A stretch of 64,000 bases of DNA from the NCBI RefSeq assembly GCF_033568475.1, contig NC_133121.1, forward strand, positions 128,558,375 through 128,622,374. The letters run 5' to 3'. Below are positions 47,701 to 57,538 of this stretch, one piece after another; position 1 is the first letter of the stretch, and every line of letters starts with the position of its first letter. Source of the DNA: Henckelia pumila. Taxonomy: Eukaryota > Streptophyta > Magnoliopsida > Lamiales > Gesneriaceae. The notes below the pieces were generated by a model. That model saw nothing but the letters and a program-made list of their open reading frames with translations. It was not told the DNA's origin and did not search any database. A program made the position numbers and the translations under genes.

Positions 47701-48895
47701 AGATATCTCTCATTTTAATCAGTTGAATTCATTATGTATGAAATTTTGTATTAATTTTACTTGAAAATTAAGAAATATCTCCACACCTGATTTTTTACTT
47801 CACATTATAATGTCGGTTTTTTTTACCACACATGGTTGTCTTTATTGTTTCTCAAAATTCATTAAATAAATTAATTAATATGTTGATAAGTAGACCTTTT
47901 CCAACACATCCATACAAAAATCTTAATTTTATTAGTTCTCGTTGAACAATATTGAATAGGTTAAATGAAAATAATTTATTTTCTATATTAGTTTCACCAA
48001 TTTTGTGACTAAATTTGTGATGGATTAGAATTTTTTCAAAGATCACTCGATGCATTTCAATTTCCAAACAGAATGGTTGTGTTTTATAATGAATGTGAGT
48101 TTATTTTTTCAATATTAATTTTTCTTTCCATATTCTTACCTGTAAATAGTTATATATTGATGTCTACAATATATATATTAACTTAATTTGAGATATCATA
48201 TATTAACTATTAATATATTATCAAACATTTTGTATTTAGTTGAAGTTTTGTTCTTGGTGCCGGAATGACAGTTTTCGATATTCCTTCCATCAAACGAAAA
48301 GAGACCTGAATCACGCCGGATGGTCCTGAATCGTGCTGGTAGTTCTCTGGACTTCTATGTTTTTTTCGTTGTCATAGTTTTCTTGGAGTATATAACCAAA
48401 TGATATTGATTTGAAGAAATATGATACAATGTTTTTAAAACATCCTTTCAACAAATAGATAGTAACAATACTTATCAATACAACTAGGAGACTTGAGCAT
48501 TTAGAATGTTCTTTTTTTTCTTTTATTCTCTCAAGTTTAGCTTGATTGAATCATAAGCTCTATTTATTCGAATTGGATCAGTATCAACTCATGCTTTAGA
48601 TAGTAGATTGGGTATCTTGTTTCTGGCCTTGACGGTTACCAATTTATATGGGTTGATTTTTCACTGTGATTGTATATCTTGTTTCCTTTTTTGTGGATCT
48701 AGATAGTAGATTGTGTATCATGTTTCTTTTTTCTGTCCTTGATGGTTACCAATCACAAAGCTATATATATATATATATATATTCATTTTTTCGCTTGTAT
48801 TGATTTTTCACTCTTAAAATTTGTGTCCAAACTGCTCTGGAACTATACAAATTTCCTATCCACTCTGCTGCGACACTTTTTTTAGTATATTTTTT

Positions 48896-49019
48896 GTTCC
48901 TGTTTGAAGGTAAGCATCTCCGAGGACTGGATACTCCGGAGCGGTTGGTAATGAAGGACAATGATGAGATACATCCAATGGAGTTCAAAATGAGAAGAGC
49001 CGAGAGATTTGTAATATAA
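48896..49019 (+). pseudogene. SUMO-like exon fragment carried by the MULE
   Basis: After an acceptor-like TTTTTTTAG the frame reads YFLFLFEGKHLRGLDTPERL and then VMKDNDEIHPM and stops at 49017. This tracks the C-terminal half of the plant SUMO ubiquitin fold, where FLFDGRRLR, TPDEL, M and DEID occupy the same places. The Gly-Gly end needed for conjugation is replaced by a basic tail ending RFVI. The N-terminal strands are not recognisable upstream. I read it as a captured or decayed SUMO/Rad60-like exon. Whether it is transcribed is unknown. An alternative is a chance resemblance, which the density of matching positions makes less likely. Confidence 0.55.
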
Positions 49020-49374
49020 TTTGTTTGTCAAGAAATATGATCCCTTTTGATATTATTTTCTTTAGCTAGCCGTTTATTCACGTCCGTGTATTGGATTTTT
49101 GTTGAATGAATTCTTGGATCATATTGGTTCATTTCAAATCCCAAAATTATTTATCAATTTTGCAATGCATAAATTCGGTCCTACTCATTAATTAATATTT
49201 GTAAGTAGTTGTGCTCTGTAAAATGAACAAAACTGAAGCAAAAGCCAAGCCAATTGCTGCTTCTCTCATGCTTACAGAAGCTTAAGTAGCTGTGCTTTGT
49301 ACTTTAACAACTGAAGATCTGCAATTAAATGGTTTCTTTATGCAGAATGTTGCGGCTTTATTAGTTCTGGGATT

Positions 49375-49550
49375 GTATGCCCGTATGGAAAATGAAAATA
49401 ATTATCGGTTCTGTATGTCTTCATTAATGCTCCCCTTGTGTTCGATGATTTTGTATTTAAGATGTTACCAAAAATTGATCCAGAAAAGCATTGTGACTAC
49501 AAGACAAAGCGGCACAAATTTAAAATTAAAATGGTCTAAACATTTTGATT
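49375..49550 (+). other. Second possible captured exon in the MULE
   Basis: An acceptor-like CTTTATGCAG at about 49347 precedes a segment that reads INAPLVFDDFVFKMLPKIDP and on to KTKRHKFKIKMV before TAA near 49540. The composition looks protein-like, but I do not recognise a family. It lies about 350 bases after the SUMO-like exon on the same strand and may belong to the same captured transcript or to another gene. Confidence 0.3.
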
Positions 49551-50998
49551 AAGCTCGAATTCAATAGTGGTTACCAGAAACAAAAGAAAGTAAGCTGTAC
49601 AACCGTTTCCCTCACCCAAAATCAACAAAAGAAAGTCAAGGTTCAAGCTAAATAAAGTTTCTTTTCTCACTCGAGAGCTGGGAAGTTTTGGGTTGGGTTC
49701 TTGCTATTTCTTTACCTATATACAACACAGCATCAGAACATACATTTGGACTGAAAAAAATTGGAAAATGCACGCCTTTGTTTCATTGCAAATTCCAGAA
49801 CAGAAATTGGAGTGACAAAAATTCCATACACTTCCAACTAATTTATAAAAGTAAATTCCAAAACAGACATTTGGATTCCAGAACATAAATCCCATACAAT
49901 TCCAACTATTTCTTAACCAACTTTTGACAACTTCTCCATTAAGAATCCAAAAATGCTCTTGCTAAACAAGAGGATGTTCTTGGCGACGAGACGACTGCTT
50001 AGCACCACAGTGGGTAAGCTGCTGTTCTTTCTCCTTTCTTGATCTATTATCAGCTCTCCTGCCAGCTGCCAACATCTCCATTCTCTCCCAAAAACCAGAA
50101 TTCACAAAAGCAACTAGTTTCCAAAAAACGCTCGCGACTATAACAATTCTGAAAAGACCAACACATCAAATGAGATATCAATTCAAATGAGAGGAAACAA
50201 AGTCACACAATTGGTTTCAAATCTCTTCTCCCAAAAAAACTAGAATTCATGCAACCGACTAATTCCAGTGAGGAAACAAAGTCACAAGGAAATGGAAAAA
50301 TCAATACTGAAATAACCACAAAAACATGTATTGCAATCATTTAAAAGAATATTATGTTGAACATTTCAACTCGGGTGCACAAATTTGTTCAAAACCAAGA
50401 TCATGAAAACAGTGCACTTACGCAACACAATAACCAGCAGTAGCAACTGACAAAAGGAGATTACATATGACAACAAATGCAGGATCATCATGTGCCCACT
50501 GATTCTTTGTTCAAAACCAAGATCAAACCAGAGTTCACGAAACTGGCATACATTCTAGCGCAAAATACCATAATTCACGAAAACAATTATGAAAATACCA
50601 ACACAGCAAAAACAAATCTTTTACACCACCTCATCTTTATTATTTTAGCTTAAATACAAAATAAAGAAGCAAAAAAATTACCTTGAGAAGCCGAGACATC
50701 GCAGCTCTTATATCGAGCTATTATGATTACTATCATTGTGTCCCTAAAAATATTTTTTTTAAAAAATGAGATAAATTTATAAACAATTTAAATATTCTTT
50801 AGCAATTTTTCTTACTTGGAATGAATGAAGATTCTAAAATTGATATGAGAATGAATTCATTTGGCCATGTGAATTTAAGTTTGTATCACTTTCCTGCATT
50901 TGAAATACACAAATAAATGTAAGATGATGAGAGAATTAGAGCGCAGCAGCACCCATCATAATGAACCAAAAGCACTGGTGTGCTTTAGATAGAGCGCA
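49551..50998. other. MULE interior without recognised gene
   Basis: AT-rich sequence with repeated words such as CAAATTCCAGAACA/AAATTCCAAAACAGA near 49790-49880. At about 50940-51030 it becomes rich in GCGCA and TGCGC words, like the hairpin at 53730-53930. No coding region supported. Confidence 0.5.
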
Positions 50999-51339
50999 TC
51001 AGCACTCCATATGCGCAGCAGAAGCGCTTCCCCATCCTTTAAAAAAAGTTAGGTGTTCAATTAACCCAAGGCAAAAGTTAGTAACAATCCAATGATATAT
51101 TTGGTTGACATGAAATTGAGATCCAGTTGATGCAAAATCAAAGGGATGATTAATATTGATTTGTGAAGGTGGGACAATAGCATTTTGACGTCGTTGGCAC
51201 TTTGTACTTTGAGAGGGTTGTGAACTTTGACCTTTGCCTTTGGTTTCCCTTGCATCTATATCATACAAAATAATAATTTAAACATAAAAGAACTAAACAC
51301 ATAAGAAAGATCAATTTACAACTTAACTTACTTGATCGA

Positions 51340-53508
51340 TCACCTTTTTCCTTTCCTTTTCTTATTTTTAACATCCCAATGACGTTGTATGTTTTTATTT
51401 GTGATTCCTCTTGACTTCACTCGGGGATGATTAAGCACGAGTATGTCATCTAACAGGATATTTTCTTCAACAAATTCGTCGCCACAAACTTTCGGATCTT
51501 CCAACTTCAGATTTTCAAACAAACAATCTATTTGTTCCCTCGCACCATCTAGAATTTTTGTCAACATATTTCTGGAATTTTCATTAAATTTACATCTCAT
51601 GCTCAGAGCATATGTTGATCTTATGATTTGGTTCACAAAAACAGTCTCCGACTCACAACCACAGCCACTGCCGCTTCCACTTCGACTTTCATCCAGAAAA
51701 AAGTCATTAACTCTGTTTTTTGCATTTTTCATCCACCTCTTTTTCAAATATTGTTTTGGTAGAAAATTCACATTCATAAAATTGAAAATCATCAAAATGT
51801 GCTTGCAAAGTATTCCCATTGACTCAAAGTTTTGACAACTGCATATTACTTCAAACGTTTGCTTGTTAAATAACACGTGTCTTACCCTTGAACTCTCATC
51901 ATGAGATTTTACTTTAAACCCGAGAGAAACTTCACTCAAATCGGAGGGCATCTCAATCAACCGCATATTCAAAGAATTAATAAATTCTAGTTCAAAAAGC
52001 TTGTACACGTTGAGTGTATAAACATCTGCCGCAGAATTCAGCAATGGATTATTTTTTAGCATCGTTGGAGATTTCATGTGATGGCAGCGCGTATCCTCGA
52101 CTTTTTCTCTCTCACGCCAACTTTTTTGGACTTTCTCGTAATTCTGCACAAAATCATACAATGACATGGCACTGTTACCCACTCTCTTCAGCACTGCATT
52201 TGTCCCCTCACTTTTAGAAGTTGCCAAAAGACCAGCACTGAACCTATGACTGCTAAATACAGTAGCCCATTTGTATCTTAAAGCATACATATTATTCAAC
52301 CACTTATGGCCACTAAGATTGTATTCTTCATTCATAATCCTCCAGGTAGATTCAAATTCTTCCTCCGATTCGCAATGACTCATGCATTTATTCCACAATC
52401 TTTTAAATCTCGAATCACCATTCAAACTCCCAAAGTGTGACGGAGCATTTTGATTGATGTGCCATTGACATAACCGATGGTGAGAATATGGAAATACTGT
52501 TTCAATTGCATTCATCATAGCTTGACATTGGTCTGTGAAAATTATTTCAGGCTGCTTCCCTTTCATAGAATCAAGAAAAGTTTTGAACAACCATTCAAAT
52601 GAACTCTCAGTTTCATCTGACATGAATGCCAAACCAAACATCACACTTTGCTTATGATGATTAATCCCAACAAAAGGAGCACAGATCAAGTTGTAACGAT
52701 TGGTTCGATATGTGGTGTCAACTGATAAAACATCACCGAAATACTCAAAATCAACTTGACATCTCGAATCCCTAAGGAAGAAGTTCATGACCCTATCATC
52801 ATCATCTAACTGCACGTTCCAAAAAAAATTTGACTCCTTATTTGCCTTATTTATGAAATGATGAAGTAGCGCAGAAGCATCCCCATTCTCAACTTTTGTA
52901 TGCTTTTTCATACGACTAAGGTGATTATATACATCCTTTCGGAGAAAATTCAAATTTTGTGACCCTTGGGCTTCATTTTCCATATATGAGACAACATTAG
53001 CCACAGATATCCCCGCATTTACCATTGCTTCTAAAGTGGATTTTTGAGCATGAGAAATATTACGTGAAGATCTCAGCAGATGCCTTTGATCAACAGCAAC
53101 CATGTCATGATTATGATCAACAACAAACCTACCAACCTTCCACTCTCCCCCTTTTTGCCTGGTTATTCTGAGTTTAGCTTTACATTTACTTCTACTAGTT
53201 GGCTTCAAGTAAACAGGAACTTTTTCATTAGAGCGTTTTTCATCTTTACTGCCTTCACATGAACACTCAAAATCTTTAGCTTGCAATTCAGTTGTTCCAG
53301 GAAAATAACGTTGATCACCTTTTTTAACACTAAACCCTTTAGCATGTGCATAATTGCAATAAAGTAAATAAGCATCTTCAACACTTCTAACTACTTCTCC
53401 AACAAGTAGTTTACTCTCCAATTCATCTGCAATAGAGTTGGTAGATGATACCTCGACATTTTCAGGAGTTAGATTTGCAACTTCAAACTCTTCGTTGTTA
53501 TCTACCAT
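51340..53508 (-). CDS. FAR1-related MULE transposase
   Basis: 722 codons from ATG 53508 with no internal stop. Residues about 40-137 form a FAR1-type DNA-binding domain (WRKY-GCM1 fold) with C82, C84, C109 and H132-N-H134. The MULE transposase core spans about 255-440 with DDE residues D264 (SVDTTYRTN), D326 (IIFTDQCQ) and E434 (SKSEGTN), and the CQWH motif (347-350). A SWIM zinc finger C556-x-C558-x9-C568-x-H570 follows. A basic tail (KNKKRKGK) ends the exon at a possible donor AG-GTGATC. A short downstream exon (about 51250 down) may add a C-terminus. The sequence before the ATG, TTTAATTATAG, is an acceptor, suggesting a 5'-UTR intron. Because it sits inside an element with terminal repeats and a 9-bp duplication, it is a transposase rather than a domesticated FAR1/FRS regulator. 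Confidence 0.93.
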   Translation of the reverse strand: MVDNNEEFEVANLTPENVEVSSTNSIADELESKLLVGEVVRSVEDAYLLYCNYAHAKGFSVKKGDQRYFPGTTELQAKDFECSCEGSKDEKRSNEKVPVYLKPTSRSKCKAKLRITRQKGGEWKVGRFVVDHNHDMVAVDQRHLLRSSRNISHAQKSTLEAMVNAGISVANVVSYMENEAQGSQNLNFLRKDVYNHLSRMKKHTKVENGDASALLHHFINKANKESNFFWNVQLDDDDRVMNFFLRDSRCQVDFEYFGDVLSVDTTYRTNRYNLICAPFVGINHHKQSVMFGLAFMSDETESSFEWLFKTFLDSMKGKQPEIIFTDQCQAMMNAIETVFPYSHHRLCQWHINQNAPSHFGSLNGDSRFKRLWNKCMSHCESEEEFESTWRIMNEEYNLSGHKWLNNMYALRYKWATVFSSHRFSAGLLATSKSEGTNAVLKRVGNSAMSLYDFVQNYEKVQKSWREREKVEDTRCHHMKSPTMLKNNPLLNSAADVYTLNVYKLFELEFINSLNMRLIEMPSDLSEVSLGFKVKSHDESSRVRHVLFNKQTFEVICSCQNFESMGILCKHILMIFNFMNVNFLPKQYLKKRWMKNAKNRVNDFFLDESRSGSGSGCGCESETVFVNQIIRSTYALSMRCKFNENSRNMLTKILDGAREQIDCLFENLKLEDPKVCGDEFVEENILLDDILVLNHPRVKSRGITNKNIQRHWDVKNKKRKGKR

Positions 53509-53731
53509 CAAGCCTATAATTAAACAAAATTTTCAAATGTAAATAAAAATAATAATGAATCAAAGCTATGTGTCAAGTTATAAAAAAATTAGAAATGATC
53601 GTGTAGAACAAAATCAAGTTGCCTTTCTCATAGCTTAATCACCACTTTCTTCAAAAGAATCGATCAATACTTAAGGTTGGATAATATTAATTTATATTGT
53701 TTTTAGGATTTCTGCAAAAATGAGTGTTGCA

Positions 53732-53925
53732 CATAGCTCATGCGCTGTTGAGCACATTGATGCGCGTTAGCGCATGAGCATGCACTGTTGGGCATCAATG
53801 TTGCGCGTTTGCGCATAGCTCATGCGCTAATGATGCCCAACAGCGCATGCTCATGCGCAAACGCGCATCATTGTGCTCAACAGCGCATGAGCTATGCGCG
53901 AACGCGCATCATTGATGCGCAACTG
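53732..53925. repeat. Large GCGC-rich inverted repeat upstream of the transposase
   Basis: Left arm (about 53735-53805: GCTCATGCGCTGTTGAGCAC, then GATGCGCGTTAGCGCATGAG, then CTGTTGGGCATCA) is complementary to the right arm (about 53831-53900: TGATGCCCAACAGCGCATGC through GTGCTCAACAGCGCATGAGC), with a loop of about 25-30 bases that repeats GCGCATAGCTCATGCGC. It lies about 225-420 bases upstream of the transposase ATG, in the promoter or leader. It could form a cruciform or, if transcribed, a long hairpin RNA. Confidence 0.85.
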
Positions 53926-54591
53926 AGCACTATATATTTTAAAAAAATTATGCCCCCGAATCGTTTTGGGTTTTGGTTGTAGCGTCCGGGTCTCACAAGA
54001 AGCAAGGCTCAAATCACAATATACATACACCACGATGAGTTACAAAATCACAGAACAATCACAAAACAAGAAACACTTTGAAAATCATGACAGAGAGAAA
54101 AAAAAACTCCACACTCACTGTGTTTTTATGAGCAACAAATTCTGGAGTTCACGGATGACTGTGGATTGAGCGCTCAATAGAAATCTAGAATTATTCTTTG
54201 CTAGAGATGCCAAGAGTTTTGAAATATGGGGTTCTTCTTCCCAAGCTATGCGGAGAGTTTTGAAAAATTGAATGATCCGAGGATGCAGATGGAGGACCGG
54301 ACGGCGACGGGAGGGATGACGAGAGACGGTGGGTGTGTTAGCCAAGATCAAGAACCAAATTTTTTTTTGAAAGTGAGGCGGGAGAGATGAGAGATGAGAG
54401 ATCAGAGTTTAGCGCTAAGAAAACAAAAATCCTAAATTTTTATCTCACCAAAGTTAACCTTGGTCAAGCAAATCAGTTTTGTAATTTAAAAAAAACACGA
54501 TTTTCACCATTATTGAGTTTAAAAAATTTATGCCACGTGTCAAAAATTAAATGGATTGGGGCACAGCCCAAAGGCCAGCATAGACTTTCCC

Positions 54592-55094
54592 CTGTCGCAC
54601 ATAGTTCTCATTCCAAACCCCCGTCGGTGTAATCAAATTTGCCACTATAAAATCCGTTTCTATAGACTGAAAAGAGCAGCTTTTAAAACCGTGTAATCTT
54701 GGAATCCATGGGTCCGATTTGGCCAATATATTCTGACCATTTCCCACGCGCCAACATAACCGTTTTCGGATTAAATCACGACTTCATAATAATGATCTCC
54801 AAATATAGGAGGGATTTGACCCCAATTTTGCGTCCATGATATCTGAATTTTTGAAGTAACGGCCTTTAAGAATTTTTGTTATTAATGATTTGGGGATTGG
54901 ATTATTCTCCAGATTTGTTTCGCCAATAAGGCTTTGTTAAATGCTGACAAATTCCGAAATCCTAATCCCCCTGCTCCTTTCAGTTGGCAAAGACTCGACC
55001 ACTTTAACCAATGAACTCCTCTTTTTCCATTCTTGTCATTCCACCAAAAGTTTGCACAAATTTGTTCCACTCGCTGGCATATAGAGACGGGTAA
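54592..55094 (-). pseudogene. LINE fragment A: end of RT and linker region
   Basis: Minus-strand L1-type sequence: LPVSICQRVEQICANFWW, then KRGVHWLKWSSLC, GGLGFRNLSAFNKALLAKQ and WRIIQSPNH, and after a region with stops GNGQNILAKSDPWIP and the segment ending WNENYVRQ at the MULE insertion site. These motifs sit just downstream of the reverse transcriptase palm in plant LINEs. The RT itself is missing, so the LINE was 5'-truncated at about 55094 before the MULE arrived. It continues in fragment B. Confidence 0.9.
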
Positions 55095-55660
55095 TTTATT
55101 TTTCCTTATCGTGTCGTTCTTGGTTTGGGAAATCCAATAATTGAATTTTAATTACTAAACAATATGAGACCTCCAACCCTAATTTTGGCGAGAGGGTAAT
55201 TTTTTTTTTCTGTTATTTAATTTTCAACATAATCACTGGCTTTGTATGAGTCTGGAGCATAAGCGGGTTGCATGCTATCATGACAACATGTATTATTTTG
55301 CATGATACACTGAAGACGAGCACATTAGAAGACGACTTTAAGAGTTTCTTGCATGCCATGTTGAGATGTTTTTATTTATCATTTGTAAGAGGAGTAAATT
55401 AATTTGAATTATTATCATAAAAAGAAGAAAATTTTTGAAATATTAGTCTATTTTAATTTAATGGTCAATTTGCGTGTTTTAAACCAGAAAAAATCAAGTC
55501 AAATATATTTGAGTTCGGTTTAATTGTAATTATTTAATTTTCCATATATATATATATAATGGACGTGAATGAAAAAAAATATAGAAAAGCATGAAATTTT
55601 ATGGGTTAAAAAAGATTTGAAATGGAAAAAATAGATATTTGAGTCGGAGATGCTCCGGTG
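55095..55660. repeat. Segmental duplicate, copy Y (partner 41945-43035)
   Basis: Begins TTATTTTTCCTTATCGTGTC, directly after the LINE 5' end, and lacks the insertion of about 560 bases present in copy X. An (AT)n run lies at about 55545-55558. Non-coding, upstream end of the glycosyltransferase 3' region. Confidence 0.85.
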
Positions 55661-55788
55661 GAATTCATCCATTTAATTATCAAGCAGACATCGACCAATC
55701 ACAATCACAATCACAAATACAATCACAACTAAGACAAAACGAGCCAAGGCCGTCTACATAACCTAGACAAAATGTGCATATATATTAT

Positions 55789-57189
55789 CTATCGAGCTAC
55801 ATGAGTCTTCCATTTCTGAGCCAAATCATCCAACCCCGGCGAACAACTCAGAGCTCTGGCGGCTCCCTCTTTAAGCACCCGCATTCGACTCCTAATCCCT
55901 TTCCCTTCTTCCCCTTCCATCAAACTCTTCACCAAATTGCAAACTTCAACCTTTTCCACCAACCCATTAATCTCGCCCACTTTAGGCCTCAACGCCACTT
56001 TCACATCCTCGTGAAGCAACACGGCGTTCATTTTCTGCTCTGCGTCCAGGGGCCACGCAATCAATGCCAACCCACTCACCATTGTCTCCAGTGTCGAATT
56101 CCAACCACAGTGCGATAGGAACGCGCCGGTGGAAACGTGGGCTAAGATCTGTGCCTGCGGCGCCCACATTGGAACCACTAGGCCACGGTTCTTGGTCCTG
56201 TCGAGAAACTTGTCAGGTAGATAGGACAATGGATTTTCGGGGCCAGAGGGAGATTTGTCGCTCGGGCATCTAATCACCCACAAGAATCTTTGGCCACTCA
56301 TCTCTAAACCCAATGCAAGTTGCGTGATTTGAGCATGAGACAAAGTCCCACCGCTCCCGAATGAAACAAGCAGAACAGAGCTGATCGGCTGTTCATCCAG
56401 CCAATTCAAACACACATCCGAGTTCTGAACTTCAGAATTTGAACCAGATTGAATCAATGGGCCGATTGCATAAATCTCCGGCTTCCCCTTTTCTTTTTTC
56501 TGTAAAGCTTCAAATGCACCGGGCTCCAGTTCTTTAAAGCTGTTCACTATAACCCCTTCAGGCGCCGTTTTAAACTTATTTGCGAGATGCAAGATCCATT
56601 TATAGGCGTCGTTTTTTCTGTCTTGCGCTGGATCAAAAAGATCTCTTCCATGTATCGGGACGCTGCAGCCCGGAATCTGCAACTTCTCCGGCAGATCCCG
56701 ATAAGCACACGACACAGTTTTGTCCAACTGTGGCAGGTGAAAGAAAACAGACAAGGCCATGGCAGAAGATGGGAAGAAAAGGTAAGGAGGGATATTGAAT
56801 TCACGAGCCACATCCAATGTATCGACCGCGAACATATCAGCAACAAAAGCAGCAAACTTGTTGCTCCCACCATTCAAGGACCCAAGTACAGCATCGCGAA
56901 CCAACGGCACGGAGCGAGCGATGGTGAGTGCGATACGGGTCTCGGGTTTGATATTCCCATGATAATCATCGAAGGTTATCGGAGGGAGGAGGATGTAGTC
57001 TATGGCAGGAGGGAGGGCGAAAAGGAAGGATCTTTGAGAATCAGAGAGGGGCCCGGTGTTGGGGAGGAAGAAGGTGGAGGAGAAGTTGTGGCGGTGGAGG
57101 AGTTTCTTGGCGAATTCAACTAATGGAATGAGATGGCCCATGCCTGGAGTTGGAACTACTGCGATGCGCAGGGGTGATGAGTTCTCCAT
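55789..57189 (-). CDS. Family 1 UDP-glycosyltransferase, UGT72-type
   Basis: Single exon, 466 residues, starting at ATG 57189, which fits the family N-terminus (LRIAVVPTPGMGHLIPLVEF). Upstream in-frame codons belong to the leader. His19 in PGMGHL is the catalytic base and Asp118 (FVADMF) its likely partner. The PSPG sugar-donor box spans W342-Q385 (44 residues) with HCGWNS at 360-365 and the terminal AEQ. The closest family by motif is UGT72B, hydroquinone glucosyltransferase/arbutin synthase, which glucosylates small phenolics and xenobiotics in the cytosol. The exact acceptor cannot be set. The box reads WPLDAEQ where many relatives have WPLYAEQ. UGT72 genes are commonly intronless, as here. 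Confidence 0.93.
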   Translation of the reverse strand: MENSSPLRIAVVPTPGMGHLIPLVEFAKKLLHRHNFSSTFFLPNTGPLSDSQRSFLFALPPAIDYILLPPITFDDYHGNIKPETRIALTIARSVPLVRDAVLGSLNGGSNKFAAFVADMFAVDTLDVAREFNIPPYLFFPSSAMALSVFFHLPQLDKTVSCAYRDLPEKLQIPGCSVPIHGRDLFDPAQDRKNDAYKWILHLANKFKTAPEGVIVNSFKELEPGAFEALQKKEKGKPEIYAIGPLIQSGSNSEVQNSDVCLNWLDEQPISSVLLVSFGSGGTLSHAQITQLALGLEMSGQRFLWVIRCPSDKSPSGPENPLSYLPDKFLDRTKNRGLVVPMWAPQAQILAHVSTGAFLSHCGWNSTLETMVSGLALIAWPLDAEQKMNAVLLHEDVKVALRPKVGEINGLVEKVEVCNLVKSLMEGEEGKGIRSRMRVLKEGAARALSCSPGLDDLAQKWKTHVAR

Positions 57190-57270
57190 GGTAGCAAAAA
57201 TATATACAGTGTGTGTGTGTGTTTTTTTTTTTGGAAGGATGAGTTGTGAAGAAGATGCAGAGTATGGGCT

Positions 57271-57283
57271 CTTCATATATAGC
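57271..57283 (-). promoter_or_regulatory. Probable TATA box of the glycosyltransferase gene
   Basis: GCTATATATGAAG on the minus strand, about 85-95 bases upstream of the ATG at 57189. Confidence 0.65.
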
Positions 57284-57384
57284 AAGGATTTTGCATCGCT
57301 GGGGACATTCTTATCCACTACTGTATTAGCCTCAATTGATAATGGAAAATGCTATTTGTACTAATTATTCCACTAGTAGCACTC

Positions 57385-57538
57385 ACGTGAGACAGTCTTA
57401 TATGTAAGATGAGTTAATCATACACATATTTACAATAATAAATAATATTTTTGGCATAAAAAGTAGTACTTTTTAATGGATGATCCAAATAGGAGACCCG
57501 TCTCACATAATTAACCCATGAGACCGTCTCATGGGAGT
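57385..57538. repeat. GAGACGGTCTCA repeat, second copy
   Basis: Ends CACGTGAGACAGTCT and TGAGACCGTCTCATG, enclosing the family interior (TTTACAATAATAAATAATAT, GATCCAAATAGGAG). Located about 200 bases upstream of the glycosyltransferase start, in its promoter. Confidence 0.7.

Larger units (their letters stand above)
47066..54591 (-). mobile_element. 7.5-kb Mutator-like element with FAR1-like transposase
   Basis: Termini begin GGGAAAGTCTATGCTGGCC at both ends (19 identical bases, followed by about 14 bases with four mismatches, TGTGCCC shared). They are flanked by a perfect 9-bp duplication CTGTCGCAC at 47057-47065 and 54592-54600. The insertion interrupts a LINE: fragments A (54592-55094) and B (45860-47065) are collinear if the element and one duplication are removed. 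It carries an intact FAR1/MULE transposase on the minus strand, a large hairpin upstream of it and gene-like fragments on the plus strand. It therefore looks like an autonomous MULE with captured host sequence. Confidence 0.93.

Noticed and set aside
51443-53262. Plus-strand open frames of 60-130 codons
   Set aside because: Antisense shadows of the intact transposase.
51340-53508. Reading the FAR1-like gene as a domesticated FAR1/FRS transcription factor
   Set aside because: It sits inside an element with matching termini and a 9-bp duplication and keeps all DDE residues.
56547-57364. Frames of 70-178 codons on both strands
   Set aside because: Shadows of the glycosyltransferase coding sequence and its leader.
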